Positions 18,243 through 27,540 of a stretch of DNA of 52,733 nt are shown piece by piece. The notes below the pieces were generated by a model that had not been told where the DNA came from, did not search any database, and saw only the letters and a list, made by a program, of their open reading frames with translations. The DNA is from Chrysophaeum taylorii (lineage: Eukaryota; Sar; Pelagophyceae; Pelagomonadales; Pelagomonadaceae), in the NCBI GenBank assembly GCA_029834535.1, contig JAQMWT010000419.1:1-52733 (forward strand), written 5' to 3'. Made by a program: the position numbers and the translations under genes. The first letter of the stretch is position 1. Each line of letters opens with the position of its first letter.

Positions 18243-19354
18243 TTAGCGGATGGTTTGATCAACGATCGGAGGTACCATCACAGGCGTGATCTGACTAACA
18301 TGAACACGTCGTTTTTCGGGCGGAGAGTCGAGAGACTCAATCCTATAGGTGACCGAGGAAAGGCGTTCCTTGATAACAAACGGTCCTCGCCATTCCGGTC
18401 GAAGTTTGTTCTGAAGGAAGGGAATGTAGAGCAAAACGTGCGATCCTTCCTTGTATTCAACATCAACATGATCGGCATTGTAAGCCAATCGTTGTTTCTT
18501 CAAAGCTTTATCACGAGCCTCGCGGAAGATCTTCGTATAATACTTCAATCGTTCACGAGTTTCGGCAACTGCATCAGAGCGAGTCTTCGGCAATAATCGT
18601 GTACCGAAATCTATAAGCGTGTAGTCAGTCGGTAGCATCGGCTGACGGTTCAGGCGCAGCATAAAGGGAGAAATCTGCGTGCCTGGAATAAACTTGCGGT
18701 TATAACAAATCGCAACATAATGAGCAAAGTCAGGCCAATCCGTAATGTTCCAGCCCTGAAGGCAAGCACGGAGGAAGGCCTTGATAAATCGGTTGACACG
18801 CTCAGCCGGGTTCGACTGGGCATGATAAGGAATCGTAGTTTGGTATCGTGTGTTAAAGAGATGGCAAAACTCGCGCATCAACTTGTTCACGAACCCTTTA
18901 CCGTTGTCGGTACGAATCATCTGTGGGGCAAGTAGCCCTTGAGGAGGATGTGAATGACAAAAGACTCGAGGACATACTCAGCAGTCTTATCGTTCAAAAC
19001 ATCCAGAATCAAGAAATGCGAGAACGGATCAAAAAACACTAGAAGATACGTCTCGGGACCAGCGCTGGGCAAGGGTCCAAATAAATCCATGCAAAGAACA
19101 GCACCATCACCATCGTAGACGGGCTGTTGCAAGAGTCCAGCTCGTTTCGGCTCAGGCGTACGAGCTTTCTGGCAAACTAAACATTCAGCAATAAAGACTC
19201 CAACTTCGTTCGACATGTGGGGCCACCAAAATCGTTCTTGGATAGCCTGGACAGTACTGCGACGTCCCATATGACCACCGTTAACCGGGGTGTCATGGTA
19301 GAGTCGAATAATGCGCTTGCGCAACGTAGCAGGGGCAACAATCATCGGGTGCAA
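18243..19354 (-). pseudogene. Gypsy-type integrase (zinc-binding and DDE core), frameshifted
   Basis: Two minus-strand frames meet near 18920. The first (19354-18917) has the H2C2 zinc-binding region (LYHDTPVNGGHMG ... WWPHM ... CLVCQKA) and the first catalytic Asp in LCMDLFGPLP. The second (18920-18243) has RTDNGKGFVN with the second Asp, PYHAQSNPAERVNRF with the Glu, and a C-terminal LRPEWRGPFVI segment typical of the post-core SH3-like part. The split at 18920 is a frameshift between the two Asp residues. All three DDE residues remain. Integrase inserts the cDNA copy into the genome. Confidence 0.9.
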
Positions 19355-19500
19355 ATCAGCAGAAATGCGCTAAAGAACGTCTTTAACGACTTCGTATCGT
19401 TCGTTCGCTCGGGAACGTCGCGGCGTGCAAATCAGCAGAAATGCGCTAAAGAACGTCTTTAACGACTTCGTATCGTTCGTTCGCTCGGGAACGTCGCGGC
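19349..19500. repeat. 76-bp tandem duplication in pol
   Basis: GTGCAAATCAGCAGAAATGC starts at 19349 and again 76 bp later at 19425, and the whole unit repeats essentially exactly. As 76 is not a multiple of three it breaks the frame between RNase H and integrase. The near-perfect identity of the two units says it is recent. Confidence 0.9.
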
Positions 19501-19673
19501 GTCTGACCTTGGGCCATTCGGTAGCGAATATCCTCGCAAGTAGCATCAGATTCTTGCTCACGTGCGATTTCGGCGAGCGTCATATTATCGGGTATCTTAT
19601 CGATATAATCTTTGTAAGCGGCTGCGTCCTTGAAGACCTGTGGCTCATCGCGCGCACGGTTCTTCCGACGTTG

Positions 19674-19919
19674 TCACGTAGCGTGAGACGTAGCCAATTT
19701 CATCGGATCCTTTTCAGGATCTTCATCTTCGTCTTCCGGCAGTTCGGTCGTAATAAACGACATTATGAAGTGGCAGCCGGAGACGGGAAATCCTCGGTCA
19801 TCAACAGGTCGGGGAAGCTCTTGGAACACTAAATACGCGTGGTTCAAAGGTTCTCCAAACTCGTCAGTCTCGATGACATGATCAATCGGGTTGCGGGAGA
19901 GACAGTCAGGGATACTCAT
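19674..19919 (-). pseudogene. Linker between RNase H and integrase
   Basis: An 81-aa frame starting MSIPDCLSRNP. The D-x-LSR motif follows RNase H in gypsy-type pol (A-D-x-LSR). An acidic run (ELPEDEDEDPEKD) follows. The frame is cut off from its neighbours by indels. Confidence 0.7.
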
Positions 19920-19991
19920 TTCTGGTGACTTTCACGGCTTGTAACCAAGTTCAGGGTCAAAATTGGCGAGGCGCATCGCCCAACGAGCAAG

Positions 19992-20564
19992 CTACCCAGA
20001 CGAGGGCGTCGCCTTACGTAAAAACGTCAAATTTCGGTGATCGGCCTCCAAAACAGGCCGGTGCCCTTCGATGTAGGCTCGAAAGTGCTCTAGAGAAAGT
20101 ATAACTGCCAGCAGCTCTAACCGACGGGGCTCGTAATTGCGCATCTCCTTCGGCACAGCTCGGCTCCAATATTCAATCACTCGTTCTTCTCGAGTCACTC
20201 TTCCGGCATCGTCCTTGACTTCGAAAATCTGGAAGAGATATGCTCCAAGTCCATCCTTGGAAGCATCGGATCGGATCTGAAAAGGCAGATCATAATCAGG
20301 GTGGTAGCCTCCTCGGGAATCAACCAAAGCTTCAATAATCGTATCCCAAGCTTTCTGACATTCGGGCGTCCACTCGAACTTTACACCTTCGAGGCTTAAT
20401 CGTCTCAGCGGCTCCACGATCTTCGAGTAGCCCTTCACATATCGCCGGCAGTAATTACTCGTGCCGATGAAAGAGCGTATCTGGGTCTTCGGGGAAGTAT
20501 TCGGTAAAGTACCTGGAATCGGCATCTTCTCCAGTGCTTCCAGCGTCTTCGTATTCGGCTTCAA
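19992..20564 (-). pseudogene. Gypsy-type RNase H with RT connection
   Basis: A 190-aa frame. It begins with the end of the RT (IRSFIGTSNYCRRYVKGYSK, the LG-x-x-N-Y-Y-R-R-F region, then FEWTPECQKAWD). RNase H follows: FQIRSDASKDGLGAYLF (first Asp), YEPRRLELLAVILSLEHFR (Glu) and LEADHRNLTFL (Asp/His). Catalytic positions look intact. RNase H degrades the RNA strand during reverse transcription. It joins the RT frame (20561-20941) with a frame change. Confidence 0.9.
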
Positions 20565-21286
20565 GCTTCTGGGGTCGATATGTGTCCCAGAAATTCGATA
20601 TCATCCTTGAGAAGGTGGAACTTCGCGGTTCGACCGCTGTACCCTCTCTGTGCCAAATGACACATCACTTCGATCAAAACTTGTAAATGTCGATGAAGAT
20701 CGTCGGATCCCATCATAATATCGTCAACAAACGCAACCAAGTCTTGATACATCCATTTCGAAAGGTCGCTCGCCATTTGCTTGCAGAAAAGAGCTCCGGC
20801 CGTCTTCACACCTAGAGGTAATCGCAAGAAACTATGAGCGCCAAGTGGGCTAACCATCGTGACAGCGTCTTGCGCTGCCGGATCCAAACGAAGGTTGTGG
20901 TATCCCCATCTAATATCAATGCATGTCCGCCATCGTCTCATGGCGAGAAAATCTAAAGCATCATCTTGTCAAATGTTCGGCCAACTGTCATTAACCAATT
21001 GATCGTTGAGCTGACGTAAGTCAACTGCAGCACGGAACGCGTTTGACGTTCCAATCTCAGCTCCTTTCTTCGGAAGCATCAACACAGGAAAGCCCCAAGG
21101 TGAGTTGGCCGGACGAATGACTCCATCTCGGCACCACTCGCTGATCTGCTTGCGGAGACAATTGAGCTTCGCAGGCGTCAATCGGTAGAGCGTCATCTTA
21201 ATCGGTCGCGGATTCGCGTCTTTGAATCGTAGAGACACAGAGGAGGCGAGTTCACAGGTCTCATAATCGGGTCGAAAAAGGCCCAA
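20561..21286 (-). pseudogene. Gypsy-type reverse transcriptase, broken frame
   Basis: Two frames. 21286-20969 has LTPAKLNCLRKQISEWCRDG, VIRPANSPWGFPVLMLPKK and FRAAVDLRQLND, the fingers region. 20941-20561 has CIDIRWGYHNLRL, SFLRLPLGVKTAGALFCKQM and the catalytic FVDDI, then FLGHI. A frame break lies between them near 20950. The order and motifs are those of Ty3/gypsy RT; F-V-D-D replaces the more usual Y-(L/I/V)-D-D. Confidence 0.9.
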
Positions 21287-21868
21287 GAATATTGCACACA
21301 GTGACGGAGCATCAGTTTCGCATCGTCATCTAAGTGCGGATTGTCAGGAATTCCCAGCTCCTGAACAACCTTGTCAACTTCTTCCTTCGTAGGAATTTGA
21401 ACTTTCATTGCTTCGTTATCCTTGACATGCTCGGGAGTTTGCGGTAGCGGTGCACCCTCAGCATCGCGCGGCGCATCTTTCCATGGCACATCAGACTTTT
21501 TCTCATATTTCAGGGTGGCTTTTGTTGATCCTCTCGCCTTTGACACGAACACTCGGCTCACTCTTAATCTTCGGTTCCCGATCTCGCTCAGGATCTGGCG
21601 GAACGTCCAAATTTGGTTGTCGGGGGGGGGCAGAAGAAGCATGAGACGCCCCGGATCATCTGTTGCAGGCGGAATCAACGGTACCTCTGGAGGTTTCCAT
21701 TTGGTGCGATCTTGGAGATCATAAGTCGATACATAGCTTACGACACGCGTGCGCGTGTTTAACAGCGGAACTTGTACGTGACGAAGGGTGGTTTCATCAA
21801 TTTGCAAATAGTAATCAAACGGTCGGTCTGCAGGACTCAACGCCGAGCTTCGCCGCTCAAGTGAAAAT
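21193..21868 (-). pseudogene. Connecting region between methyltransferase and RT
   Basis: After the methyltransferase frame stops at 21837, the sequence continues in another frame from about 21868 (SPADRPFDYYLQIDETTLRH ... KVQIPTKEEVDKVVQELGIP ... YSWAFFDP) and shifts again into the RT near 21270. The last part (a helix, then a 'Y-x-x-x-F' step into RT) fits the usual lead-in to gypsy RT. No other domain is recognised. Confidence 0.6.
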
Positions 21869-24662
21869 CCTTGGTCACAGAGTTGTGCAGATCGAGTACT
21901 AATGAGGTCATCGTGTCTGGCGGCACGACGGACGCCAAGTGTTTCAACGAGGTCGTCCTGGAGAAGCCGGCCCAATCAAAATCAAGAGGCATCGTCAGCA
22001 ACTCCGAAGTCATTTTCAGATTCAGAGATCTGTAATCGGAACGGTGCGGTGCTACGCGAAGCGGGACACGCGCAACGGTATAAGCTGCGTCTGTCGCGGC
22101 TCGTGATGATCCTAAATTGTTCATCTGAAGTAAACGTCGTTCGTCGGCGTAGCCAAGCGCAGCGGCGAACTCTTGTTGCATATTTTTGCAAGTCTTTGGA
22201 ACTGCGCGCAAATGGAGCGGGTGGCTGGAAACCAACAACCGCACGCGACAGCTCATCAAACTGGGCGTTATATCGTAAAAATTGACGACGTACGCGTAAG
22301 GGTGCAAACGTGCAACGTAAGAAATAATCGAGGCATCCTGCTCTATCAGCCACATGAAGAAACCAGCCATCTTGCATAATTTCATCGTCCAGTGGGTGGC
22401 GGTGACTCCCTTCCCAACATCCCTGGAAGTCAAGTTGCACAGAGCGGAGTGTACGCAGGGTGGCGACGCGATACACATCGACGACGACCATTCCGCGTAA
22501 GGTAAATAAGTTTCGATCAACCGTAAGGTAGTAAGATAGCGACCACAAAGCATGTGCTGCACCACAGGAATATTCGGAAAGTTCTTGAGGTGGATCTTGT
22601 TGGCGGTGTCCGACGCATCGAATGCTAGCACGACTCGGAACGACGTCCCACACATTTCGTTGGCTCGTTGGAGACCTAAAGTGCTGCCTCCGGCTCCTCT
22701 GAACAGCATCACCACCTTGCGATAAGTGATTGGAAGCCATTGAACCTTTTCGTATCGGCGGCGGATCTCCGCTTCGGTGATCTCGTGGCATTTCTTTTCA
22801 TCTTCTTCCGACCTTCGAGCGAAATCGTCGCTGCCTTCAGGTCGTTTGAGGGAGGACGCGTCCAAAGTAGCAGCTGGAGCATCCTTCTGCGCCGTGCTCA
22901 GGAACATCGGCGGGGGAGACGCGTCGCAATGCATCAAATGACTAGCGACAGAAACGGTGAAAGAATGGTTCCCCTTGTCGTATCCTTCTTCACATTCTTT
23001 CGTAAGTTCGTTGATCGTAGAGACGTTCAACTCGTCTTCATACCTAACGATACCGCCAATCGCAAGGACTTCGCCTTGAGTGACGACCGTCGGCACTTCT
23101 TCCGTGGCAGTAACCGCAACACGAGCAGCGGACCGGTCGTGCTCTTCGCAAGAAGAACACATTCCTTCGACAACTCCCAGCTGCTCATTTTCAGCAAACG
23201 TAGCGACGAAAACCTGTCCCAAATCCATAGGCTTCGACAAAATAACCGGTAGATTGTAAGTTCGACCGGGCTCGATTTGAAGCGTGCGCGCAGCGTAAGC
23301 CACTACTTCTCGCGCGGCTTCTCCCGGAGCTGGGGAGAATTTGGTCGTAGCATGTCCCCGCGTAGCCAAGGGTACCGTTCGTTCCGGCGGCGGGCTGCGG
23401 AGATCTTTAATCGTGCTCAAACGCGCGTAAACTTGAGTCTTGACTAGGTCGAGACTCTTCCGAAAGGCATCGTGTTGAAGATAGTAAATCGGTACGGTTA
23501 TCGGGTCTCGGTCGTAAGTAGATCGAAAGGTCACGATGGGTGCATCGACGTCTCGTTCATCCTTGACTTTAATCTTCTGGCGCCCGTAGACGACTTGGAT
23601 TCGATAAAAACAGATCCGATCGTGGGGGTAGTCCACGACGGCTCCTAAAACTCGTATATCGCGCCCTCCCAACAGGAACAGGTAGTTCGTAGTATCGACC
23701 ACAATAGCGACAATGGGGGCAGCGATGACACGATGGATGGTCGTCGAGAATTTCGGTCCGTCACGATTCCTGTAGATGTGACAGGCCATAAACGTAAGAG
23801 TACCCGTATCCAAACAACTCAGGGTAACCAAATCATCTTGGATCGTCTTGCCGTCTCGCGGCGTCGACGCAGTATGAGCACATTGGGCTCTGACTCGCTC
23901 ATCTCCGGGGTTGGGCATCGATACCGCGGCTTGAGCTCTCGTATCATCTGTTGTTGGCGTCCTCGCCATAACGCTCGCGGCAGCCTCTTTATCTGGCGGC
24001 TTCCGCTCTTCCTCCGTGACAATCTCGGAGGGAATCAGTGCTGGTAGGGGATCCTGATCTTCGTGGTTCTTGGAAGCAAAGGACCTCTCCCATAACTCAT
24101 CCATTTCGTCATTCCAGAATGTCTCCAAAGATTCGTTCGTCCTCGGTTGATCATCACAGTCGGTGCCGATCGGTTGCGTGTCAGCTGCGGCTTCGAGTCC
24201 GTAGCTGAGAGGTGTTTCTGGTGGCTTCTTTAGCAAGAAGCTCCGCGTTCTCGTCCACCAATTCTGCAGGTTCCACGTCGGCTCGTCTTCGTCCCCATCG
24301 AGAATGCTGCTAATCTTCTTCTTAAGTCTATCCTTTTCTTCCGGCGGCGTGTCCGTGGCTCGATCCGTCGTAACCGAAACCGTTTCGGGGGGGTCCGCAG
24401 GAAAAGATGGCGTCGTCGTCCTCGACGTCAACTCTATCGTAAGAGCGTCGTCTGCATCACTCGCTACGGTCATCGTCTCGTCCGTCGAATGATCACACGA
24501 GCTATGACTGCAGAAACCCTTGTTTGGCTCACAGCCAGTTCGGTCGCCAAAGGTCGTCCCTGGAGGGTCCAGAGGTAAGCCAATAGCGTCGAGGGCTTCC
24601 TCGTCAAAAACAAACGGTGCGTCGTCCGTGGACGACTCGTCAAGTAACGTTATCGCGGACAC
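21837..24662 (-). CDS. Pol segment: aspartic protease plus C5-cytosine DNA methyltransferase
   Basis: One open frame of 941 aa from the first Met after an in-frame UGA at 24717. Residues 1-270 are acidic and disordered. The retropepsin-like part has LSCLDTGTLTF (DTG at 285-287) and FLLGGRDIRVLGAVVDY. A beta-rich region follows (IEPGRTYNLPV, GVVEG, ARVAVTATEEVPTVV), as behind many gypsy proteases. Residues about 649-930 are a C5 methyltransferase. Motif I is VVMLFRGAGGSTLGL, with AFDASDTANKIHLKNFP after it (motif II). Motif IV is IASPPC with catalytic Cys 736. WLIEQ stands at motif VI (usually ENV), CRVRLLVSS at VIII, LKMTSELLTMPLDFDW at IX and SVVPP at X. The target-recognition region is short. 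Family knowledge: such enzymes methylate cytosine C5. Activity and capture from a host gene are inference. Confidence 0.85.
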   Translation of the reverse strand: MSAITLLDESSTDDAPFVFDEEALDAIGLPLDPPGTTFGDRTGCEPNKGFCSHSSCDHSTDETMTVASDADDALTIELTSRTTTPSFPADPPETVSVTTDRATDTPPEEKDRLKKKISSILDGDEDEPTWNLQNWWTRTRSFLLKKPPETPLSYGLEAAADTQPIGTDCDDQPRTNESLETFWNDEMDELWERSFASKNHEDQDPLPALIPSEIVTEEERKPPDKEAAASVMARTPTTDDTRAQAAVSMPNPGDERVRAQCAHTASTPRDGKTIQDDLVTLSCLDTGTLTFMACHIYRNRDGPKFSTTIHRVIAAPIVAIVVDTTNYLFLLGGRDIRVLGAVVDYPHDRICFYRIQVVYGRQKIKVKDERDVDAPIVTFRSTYDRDPITVPIYYLQHDAFRKSLDLVKTQVYARLSTIKDLRSPPPERTVPLATRGHATTKFSPAPGEAAREVVAYAARTLQIEPGRTYNLPVILSKPMDLGQVFVATFAENEQLGVVEGMCSSCEEHDRSAARVAVTATEEVPTVVTQGEVLAIGGIVRYEDELNVSTINELTKECEEGYDKGNHSFTVSVASHLMHCDASPPPMFLSTAQKDAPAATLDASSLKRPEGSDDFARRSEEDEKKCHEITEAEIRRRYEKVQWLPITYRKVVMLFRGAGGSTLGLQRANEMCGTSFRVVLAFDASDTANKIHLKNFPNIPVVQHMLCGRYLTTLRLIETYLPYAEWSSSMCIASPPCVHSALCNLTSRDVGKGVTATHWTMKLCKMAGFFMWLIEQDASIISYVARLHPYAYVVNFYDITPSLMSCRVRLLVSSHPLHLRAVPKTCKNMQQEFAAALGYADERRLLQMNNLGSSRAATDAAYTVARVPLRVAPHRSDYRSLNLKMTSELLTMPLDFDWAGFSRTTSLKHLASVVPPDTMTSLVLDLHNSVTKDFHLSGEARR

Positions 24663-24716
24663 TGGTTCACAAGGTGTAGCTTCTTCATCTTCCGAGTCTG
24701 AATCGTCTTCCCAATA

Positions 24717-25178
24717 TCATGGAGCTTCGAGGTCATCGCTCGACTCTTCGAGTTCATCGCTCGACATCTGCCCATAAATCTGTGCCAAAGACCGACGATC
24801 GGTCAGCACGTCGTTGGGCGGCTCGTCCATCGGCGGACGAGCAAGATCGTCGAATGCGGCAAGGGCATCGGCTGCGTCGTCGGTGCGGGTGTCCGTGTTC
24901 GGGTACACCATCACTCCTAATGGTAACTGTTGACCGCAAGGGGTCGTAAACGCGAACGCGGCAGACGAAAAGTCCCGAATCTTCCCGCCGGTAACGACCA
25001 TCGTCCGAATTTCGATCGCGAGATCTTCGTCGCCGGCGTCGGCGTGAATGTTTGCTAGAGCTTCGGCTTTCTTTCCGTCGGCGCGGGCGCGAGCTGCTAC
25101 GGCTCTTGTCGCGGCGTCGAGGGCAGCCAAGGCTATCTCGACGGCCCGGTCGTGTCGAAGACGATCGGCCGTGTCCAT
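24717..25178 (-). pseudogene. N-terminal extension of the protease-methyltransferase frame, ended by in-frame UGA
   Basis: A 153-aa frame (MDTADRLRHDRAVEIALAAL ... SSDDLEAP, stop) in the same frame as the 941-aa segment. Only the UGA at 24717-24719 separates them, and the codons after it continue acidic (YWEDDSDSEDEEATPCEP). The stop could be a mutation, perhaps CGA to TGA, or a readthrough signal. No domain is recognised. Confidence 0.55.
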
Positions 25179-25484
25179 CTTTCAAGTGCTTCACGGAACC
25201 CATAACCGTGGTCAGCTGCGTCCCCATGTCGTTGAGTCTGCTCTGAATATCGTGAGCGGCGGCGCTCGAACCGAGGGTGGCATTGGAACTGCCGTCGTCA
25301 CGCGAATGATCATCTTTCTTCTGTCGGTTCTCCCATATATCGTCGTCCCCGACGATGAGATATTGGCTTTTTACCGTCTTCGATGAACTTACACATCACC
25401 ACATAATAGTCATCAGGCTCGCGGTTGCAAATGACCCGGTTCCCGTGTTCATCCTTTTCGTGGGTCGTTAAGAAAAACCCACAA

Positions 25485-27029
25485 TCAATCCTCGCGCGTG
25501 CTCTCGAACCACTTTTTCGGATTGTCTTCTAGACGCAATGCTTCATATTTCGTCGTTTTATCTTTCAGCCCCGAGGCGAGCGCTCGTCCTCCGCGTCCAG
25601 ACGGTGGCTTCTGCGGCTTCCCGCCCGACGGGTTCGGCGAATTTCGGCTGTTCCGCTCCGCCATTGCGGTTGCGAAATCGTTTTCGAGCCGCGTAATCGA
25701 TGACGACGTCGACGTAAACGCATTATACGTCGTCGGGTGCCCGCTGCGCATGGTTCGCACGCGGGATTTCAATTCGCTGGATTCCAGTCCACGTATCAAG
25801 TAAGAGATGATCACCACGTCGTCGTTGAGATCTCGTTTGGCCACAGAGCAGTGCGCCATGGCCTCTTTCTGAAATTTGATACAATAAGTATATGCGCGCG
25901 GCGTTCCCCAGATCATTTCGGAACGGTCGCTTGGGTCGTGCCTTGCAGTTTTCGTAACAATTCCTCTGCCGTCATCGGCAATGGGCAACTCTCTCGGAAA
26001 TATCTCAAAATCGTGAGGCAGTACTTCTCGATCAGTCGTCGTAGTCGTCGTACCACTGAACCGTACTCCTCGTCGTCGTCGATATCCCGTCGTAAATTAA
26101 AAGACGCTGGGTGATCGAGAGATCTTTACACACGTCTTCGTACTTCTTCAAGTGTTCTCGGGAAATCGGTGCGACTGTGTCGCGCAGGCTCGCGGGCAGC
26201 AGGCACCGCAGCTTCTCCATGCTAAATTGGTCTTCGGCTAGCGTACTCATCACCGCGGCCGCATCAAAATCGAACTGGCCCTGATCGCGTCCATCAAGGA
26301 CCAGTTTAAAGGGTTTCGGTCTTTAATCCGGGCACCGATCCTTGTTGCGATCGTGTTTGGCTAACGCGCTGGCGAACCGATCTGTGAAGGCCATCAGGAA
26401 CTTTTGGTTGTCGATTCTTCCGTCGTCGCGCGCCTCCCCCTTTTCTTCATAATCGTCGTCTTCATAGCGCGGCTTCCTAGCTTTCGCGCGTGATCGTGTA
26501 GTTGGCGGCTCTTCCTCGGATCGGGACCCCGGGCTGGTCGCTCGCCTCGATCGACTCGGCGTACGCAACTCGTCCCTTTCTCGGGTCAACGAGCCTACTT
26601 GATCTCGGAGGTCGTCTGCTCGAGCGTTGGCCTTCGGCACTTGCTCTCGTAATTCTTCTGCCTCCTTCCGCTGTAGCCGCTCCTTTCGATCGCTTTCTTC
26701 CGCTATTTGTTGTAAAAGTCGCTCCTGCGAACGTTCGTTTTCTTCCCGTAACGCACGTAAATGGGCCTCGTAGTAGAACTCATTCACATTCTCGTTACGT
26801 CCGGGGTTCGTGCACGCGTTGACGGGGGCTGTCGGTCGTCCTCCCGGCGGTCTCTCCGCCGGTTCGCCGTTGTTGTAGTAGTCTAGCTCTTCTTCCTCGT
26901 TGTCAACTTCGGTGTCGTGCTCTTCGTCATCATCATCATCGTCGTCATTCCTCTCGCTCGTCTCATCCTCTGACGGCTTGGCGGTTCGTCGTGTCGCGTC
27001 TCCTCGTCGGCAGCATCATCGTCTTCCAT
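25485..27029 (-). pseudogene. Gag region of the gypsy-type element, broken
   Basis: A start at 27029 (MEDDDAADEETRHDEP) leads after a frame change to an acidic N-terminus, then a long coiled coil (26787-26323: EAHLRALREENERSQERLLQ, ELREQVPKANARADDLRDQV). The capsid-like part follows in 26253-26032 and 25988-25485, with FQKEAMAHCS, VVIISYLIRGLESSELKSRV and YNAFTSTSSSITRLENDF. LIRGL-x-x-x-ELK is typical of the end of gypsy gag capsids. No CCHC zinc knuckle is visible; the tail is basic and Gly/Pro-rich. At least three frame breaks exist. Confidence 0.7.
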
Positions 27030-27333
27030 ATCGGCACTGGCTCGTTCTAATCGGCCGAGATCAGTGAGTCGTCGTCGTTCTCGTGCTCCTTCGACTCTGG
27101 GACTTCTACTCGTCCACGACGCGCGTAATATCGCCGTCGCGTGTGCCTTCCACCGACCGATCTATCAGTCCGGCGGGCGGCAGAATTCGTCTCTGCCCAG
27201 CAATCAGTGCCTTACCAGTGAGTTGCGATCTCACTCCGCTCGCCTGCGGGAGCGGTACCCGGGTTGCGCGTCGGCTAGAACCGAACCGCGCGTCGTCTCC
27301 TCCGACGACTAACGCATCCGGCCGGGGAACTTT

Positions 27334-27351
27334 CCCATATCCTCCACCCCA
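27334..27351 (-). other. Candidate primer-binding site
   Basis: On the minus strand, TGGGGTGGAGG starts two bases after the 5' LTR end. Position and TGG start fit a tRNA primer site. The cognate tRNA is not identified. Confidence 0.35.
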
Positions 27352-27353
27352 CC

Positions 27354-27540
27354 TGTGGCGTTAGGAGAATTTTAGGGGCTACCTGGCGTGCCTTCGAATC
27401 CTGGCTCGCCGCTCGCGTCCGTACCCTTGATGGAGTCACTGGACGAGGATGGCCGTTCTCTCGCCACACAACCACAAAGAACTTCCGTGCCTGGTCCTCC
27501 TCACAACTTGAGGATCGGCTGTTGCTTTATGATTTTGATG
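27354..27540 (-). repeat. 5' LTR of the gypsy-type element, inner part
   Basis: Direct repeat of 17410-17590 with about ten differences. It begins TGTGGCGTTAGGAGAA and stops matching at GCTTTATGATTTTGAT. The rest of the LTR is missing here and is found inverted at 28621-28791. At least two differences from the 3' LTR are CpG transitions (GCGC/GCGT and CGACC/CAACC). Confidence 0.9.
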
